A stretch of 9,634 bases of DNA from Pseudomonadota bacterium (GTDB lineage: Bacteria; Pseudomonadota; Gammaproteobacteria; Burkholderiales; Burkholderiaceae). Position 1 is the first letter of the stretch. Every line of letters starts with the position of its first letter. Location of the stretch: positions 1 to 9,634 of the forward strand of contig JAJYBQ010000073.1 of NCBI GenBank assembly GCA_021778935.1, written 5' to 3'. This document shows, in pieces, positions 6,863 to 9,634 of the stretch. The notes beneath the pieces are model-generated. The model was not told where the DNA came from, did no database searches, and saw only the letters and a list, made by a program, of their open reading frames with translations. The position numbers and the translations under genes are program-made.

Positions 6863-6896
6863 TTATGCGTTGCAAAGTATTCTGCTATTCTACGCA
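6863..6896 (+). promoter_or_regulatory. Probable promoter and operator region of the HTH-kinase operon
   Basis: The stretch around 6841-6945 is clearly richer in A/T than its surroundings. TATTCT occurs twice in tandem (6878-6883 and 6886-6891), each a fair -10 hexamer. For the second, TTATGC at 6863-6868 sits 17 bases upstream as a poor -35. The region is bracketed by the short inverted arms TGCGT (6866-6870) and ACGCA (6892-6896), which could be an operator for the HTH protein encoded just downstream. The match to a sigma-70 promoter is weak, and the operator is inference from position. Confidence 0.3.
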
Positions 6897-6915
6897 CCAC
6901 CCCGGACAGTTGAAA

Positions 6916-7137
6916 ATGATCCGCTGCCATTTATCTACCCTCATGGGCCGAGACAAGCTTCGCATCACGGAGGTTTCGCGGCGCACAGGGCTAAATCGCA
7001 GCACGATCACCGCCCTCTACAGGGAGACGACCACTCGGGTCGATCTCCCGGCCATCGAACAACTGTGCCGGCTGTTCAACTGCCAGGTCGGGGACCTATT
7101 CGAGTACGTTGAGGACGGCAACGAGGTGAGGCCATGA
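6916..7137 (+). CDS. Cro/C1 (XRE)-type helix-turn-helix regulator, YozG-like
   Basis: The 73-residue product is almost entirely one DNA-binding domain. Helix 1 covers about residues 4-15, the HTH is ITEVSRRTGLNRSTITALYRE at 17-37 (helix 2 ITEVSRRTG, turn LN, recognition helix RSTITALYRE), and DLPAIEQLCRLFNCQVGDLFEY follows as helices 4-5. The motif 'l..lc..lnc.vgdlfey' is typical of small XRE proteins of the YozG type, which often act as local repressors. ATG at 6916 was chosen because the residues added by the upstream ATG at 6865 would be encoded by the promoter-like patch. Its stop overlaps the start of the kinase gene (ATGA), so it is the leader of that operon and likely controls it. Confidence 0.8.
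   Translation: MIRCHLSTLMGRDKLRITEVSRRTGLNRSTITALYRETTTRVDLPAIEQLCRLFNCQVGDLFEYVEDGNEVRP
7124..7137 (+). promoter_or_regulatory. Ribosome binding site and ATGA coupling of the kinase gene
   Basis: AGGTGAGG at 7124-7131 precedes ATG at 7134. The ATGA at 7134-7137 is both the start of the kinase gene and the stop of the HTH gene, a classic coupling arrangement that ties the level of kinase to that of the regulator. Confidence 0.6.
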
Positions 7138-9634
7138 CTCTCGGCGCCGCCCGCTGGCACGTCATCGCCGAGTCCAACTTCGCGTGGGAGCGCGAGGCAC
7201 TCGACTGGCTGCGAAGCCAACTGCCCGACCGCGACCCCTGGCACGTCTGGACCAACTTCGAGTTCATCGACGACGAGGGCAAGGTCAGCGAAGTCGATGC
7301 CCTGGTGCTTTCGCCGGCGGGGCTCTTTCTCGTCGAAATCAAGAGTCGCCCGGGCGTGCTGACCGGCGATGTGCACAGCTGGACCTGGACCACCGATGGC
7401 CGGTCGAGCACGGTCGACAACCCGGTCATCCTCGCGAACCGCAAAGCCAAGCGCCTGGCCAGCCTGCTCAAGCGGCAGCCGGCCATCACCAAGGCCAAGA
7501 TCCGCCTGCCCTTCGTCGAGCCGGCGATCTTTCTCTCGTCCACGAGCCTGTCCTGTCGGCTCGAAGGGCTGGCCAAGTCGGCCACCTTCCAGCGTGGCCG
7601 ACCCGGTGCCCTGGACGACCCGGGGATCGTCGGGGCGTTGGCCAACGGCGTCACCAACCGCTCGGCGACCACCGTCGACTCGCAACAGGCGCGCGCGATC
7701 GCGCGCGGCCTCACCGAGGCGGGCATCCGCCCCTCCAACAAGCACCGCCAGGTGGGCGACTACCGGCTGGGCAAGCTGCTGTCCGAGGGTGAAGGGTTTC
7801 AGGACTGGGAAGCCCAGCACGTCAGCATCGACACGGTTCATCGCCGCGTCCGCATCTACACCGTCGCTTCCGCCTCCACCCCCGAGGCCCGTGCCACCCG
7901 CGTGCGCCAGGCGCGTCGCGAATTCGAGATCCTCGAAGGCATCGACCACCCCGGCGTCCTGAAGGTCAAGGACTACAAGGAGACCGAACTCGGCCCGGCG
8001 CTGATCTTCGATCACGACCCCAAGGCCATGCGCCTGGATCACCTGCTGCGCGACCACGGCAAAGACCTTTCGGTCACGCAACGCCTGCAGCTCGTGCGCG
8101 ACATCGCCGAGACGCTGAAGTACGCCCACTCGAAGCGCCTGTACCACCGCGCCCTGGGGCCACAGAGCATCCTCGTTCATGGCATCGGCAGCGGTGCGTT
8201 GCACCTGCGGCTGATGAACTGGCAGACCGCGTCGCGCAACGTTGGTGAGTCCGCGTCGCCGTACACCGTGCATCGCACGACCGGCACCCAGCACGTCGAG
8301 GACTATGTCGAAGACCCGGGGATGATCTACCTCGCCCCGGAGACGACCCGCGCCGACCCTGCGCATGGTCCCAGCCTGGATGTGTTCTCGCTCGGCTGCA
8401 TTGCCTACCAGCTCTTCAGTGGCCAGCCACCCGCCGAATCGGTGCTCGACCTGGCAGAGAAGCTGCGCGTTGGCCAGGGGCTGCGCCTGTCGGACGTGAT
8501 GGATGGCTGCGGCGCGCTACAGCAGGAGCTGATCCAGTTCGCCACCTGCCCCGACGTGCTCGCCCGCTACGACACGGTTCAGGACTTCCTCGATGACCTG
8601 GATCGCGTCGAGGACGAGCTCACCACCCCCGACCCGGAAGCCACTATCGACCCCAGCGTCGCCAGCGCGGGCGACCGCCTGGACGGCGGCTTCACTGTCA
8701 TCAAGCGCATGGGGCGCGGCTCCTCCAGCGACGCGCTGCTGGTGCGCAAGGACGGCAGCGACGAAGAGCACGTTCTCAAGGTCGCCTGCGACGTCGCGCA
8801 CAACGACCGTCTGGCCGCAGAAGGCGAAGTCCTCGCGCGACTGCATCACCAGAACATCGTCGCCCACCGCGAGACGCTCACGGTCGCCGGCCGCACGGCG
8901 CTGTTGCTCAAGAGCGCCGGCAGCCGTACGATGGCCGAGAAGCTCAAGGAAGAGGGGCGCTTGTCGCTCGACATGCTGCAGCGCTTCGGCGAAGAGCTGA
9001 TCGAAGCGGTGAACCACCTCGAAGCCGAAGGTGTGGCCCATCGCGACATCAAGCCCGAGAACATCGGTATCGCCGAGAACCGCACCGGCAAGCTGCAGCT
9101 CGTGCTGTTCGACTTCTCGCTGTGCCGCACGCCGGCCGACAATATCACCGCCGGCACGCACCCTTACCTCGACCCGTTCCTGTCCCTGCGCCGCCCGCCG
9201 CGCTGGGACCTGTACGCCGAGCGCTTCGCGCTGGCCGTCACGCTCTACGAGATGGCGGTCGGCCAGCCGCCGGTCTGGGGCGACGGCCAGACCTCGCCGG
9301 CCATGCTCGACGTCGAGGCCACCATCGAGAGCGACGTCTTCGACCCGGTCACGCGCGAGGGCTTCACCGCGTTCTTCTCGAAGGCCTTGAAGCGCGACTA
9401 CCGCGAGCGCTTCGACAACGCCGAAGACATGCTGCGCGCATGGCGCGCGATCTTTGCCGCTCGGCAGACGGTTCATCCCGGGGAGACCGGCGCAGCGGAG
9501 GGCCTGGCCGCCATCGCCATGACCGCCACGCCGCTCACCACGATGGCCGAGCTGGGCTACAGCCTGGAAGCGCAAGACATCCTGGAGCGCATGGGCATCC
9601 ACAACGCCCGCGAACTCCTGGCCGTCGATCGCAT
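7134..9634 (+). CDS. pglW: PglW-like NERD/serine-threonine kinase, first 833 residues (runs off right edge)
   Basis: The visible part starts MTLGAARWHVIAESNFAWER. Residues ~10-130 form a NERD nuclease-related domain with E19, D55 and E68-I-K70 (VEIKS), the PD-(D/E)xK-like set. A first kinase fold (~210-470) is degenerate: HRA at 338-340 in place of HRD, NWQ at 362-364 in place of DFG, no clear VAIK lysine, though APE is kept (401-403). A second kinase (~517-765) looks active: GRGSSSD loop at 527, K549 in VLKVA, HRDIKPEN at 636-643, but DFS at 660-662. A helix-hairpin-helix-like part begins near residue 800 (MAELGYSLEAQDILERMGIH). NERD + two kinase folds + HhH is the plan of PglW, the kinase of type 2 BREX (Pgl) phage defence, normally some 1,200-1,400 residues. 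Partners such as PglX/PglZ are not in the window, so assignment to BREX rather than a related methyltransferase-linked system is unproven. Confidence 0.85.
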   Translation, partial: MTLGAARWHVIAESNFAWEREALDWLRSQLPDRDPWHVWTNFEFIDDEGKVSEVDALVLSPAGLFLVEIKSRPGVLTGDVHSWTWTTDGRSSTVDNPVILANRKAKRLASLLKRQPAITKAKIRLPFVEPAIFLSSTSLSCRLEGLAKSATFQRGRPGALDDPGIVGALANGVTNRSATTVDSQQARAIARGLTEAGIRPSNKHRQVGDYRLGKLLSEGEGFQDWEAQHVSIDTVHRRVRIYTVASASTPEARATRVRQARREFEILEGIDHPGVLKVKDYKETELGPALIFDHDPKAMRLDHLLRDHGKDLSVTQRLQLVRDIAETLKYAHSKRLYHRALGPQSILVHGIGSGALHLRLMNWQTASRNVGESASPYTVHRTTGTQHVEDYVEDPGMIYLAPETTRADPAHGPSLDVFSLGCIAYQLFSGQPPAESVLDLAEKLRVGQGLRLSDVMDGCGALQQELIQFATCPDVLARYDTVQDFLDDLDRVEDELTTPDPEATIDPSVASAGDRLDGGFTVIKRMGRGSSSDALLVRKDGSDEEHVLKVACDVAHNDRLAAEGEVLARLHHQNIVAHRETLTVAGRTALLLKSAGSRTMAEKLKEEGRLSLDMLQRFGEELIEAVNHLEAEGVAHRDIKPENIGIAENRTGKLQLVLFDFSLCRTPADNITAGTHPYLDPFLSLRRPPRWDLYAERFALAVTLYEMAVGQPPVWGDGQTSPAMLDVEATIESDVFDPVTREGFTAFFSKALKRDYRERFDNAEDMLRAWRAIFAARQTVHPGETGAAEGLAAIAMTATPLTTMAELGYSLEAQDILERMGIHNARELLAVDR

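Noticed and set aside
7017..9602. Long minus-strand open frames (7017-8366 and 8517-9602) opposite the kinase gene
   Set aside because: They lie antisense to intact NERD and kinase motifs and show no domain; they are composition shadows.
1..9634. tRNA or rRNA genes, CRISPR repeats, transposase, integrase or attachment-site repeats
   Set aside because: I looked for these while reading both strands and saw no convincing example; short or diverged repeats could still escape reading by eye.

Overview
The window is GC-rich DNA, most likely chromosomal and from a member of the Pseudomonadota; a betaproteobacterium would fit. The basis is strong G/C at third codon positions, Shine-Dalgarno-like starts, GTG/TTG starts, and the mix of families seen (SPFH protein, RimJ/RimL-type GNATs, LysR and DUF4188 remnants, SNF2/SWIM pair). 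No tRNA, rRNA, CRISPR array, transposase or integrase is visible. Two genes run off the window edges.

Layout. (1) 1-1183, minus strand: an SPFH/band-7 protein followed 9 bases later by an unrecognised gene that leaves the window on the left. (2) 1184-2443: a patch of decayed genes. It holds a C-terminal scrap of a LysR-type regulator (minus), an open frame that joins the ends of two different GNAT acetyltransferases (plus), and a scrap of a DUF4188 protein (minus). (3) 2444-6504, plus strand: a tightly coupled three-gene operon of a small Cys-motif protein, a 920-residue SNF2-family ATPase and a SWIM zinc-finger protein. The SNF2/SWIM pairing resembles the Bacillus subtilis ywqA/ywqB neighbourhood. 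Two possible small proteins follow (6512-6706 and 6712-6855). (4) 6841-9634, plus strand: an AT-rich promoter-like patch, a 73-residue Cro/C1-type HTH regulator, and, overlapping it by ATGA, a long gene for a NERD + pseudokinase + kinase + helix-hairpin-helix protein of the PglW type. This last gene is cut by the right edge.

How it fits together. PglW-type kinases are known from type 2 BREX (Pgl) phage defence, and related multi-gene systems also pair such kinases with DNA methyltransferases. The right end is therefore probably the first part of a defence operon, with an HTH gene as its leader and likely autoregulator; the diagnostic partners (methyltransferase, PglZ-type alkaline phosphatase, AAA+ ATPase) would lie beyond 9634. 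The SNF2-SWIM operon ends only a few hundred bases upstream, and the gene scraps on its other side suggest repeated insertion and deletion. Both fit a defence-island or accessory setting, but that is inference. Nothing in the window proves a new system; the best leads are the HTH-kinase head, the degenerate first kinase domain, and the Cys protein-SNF2-SWIM operon.
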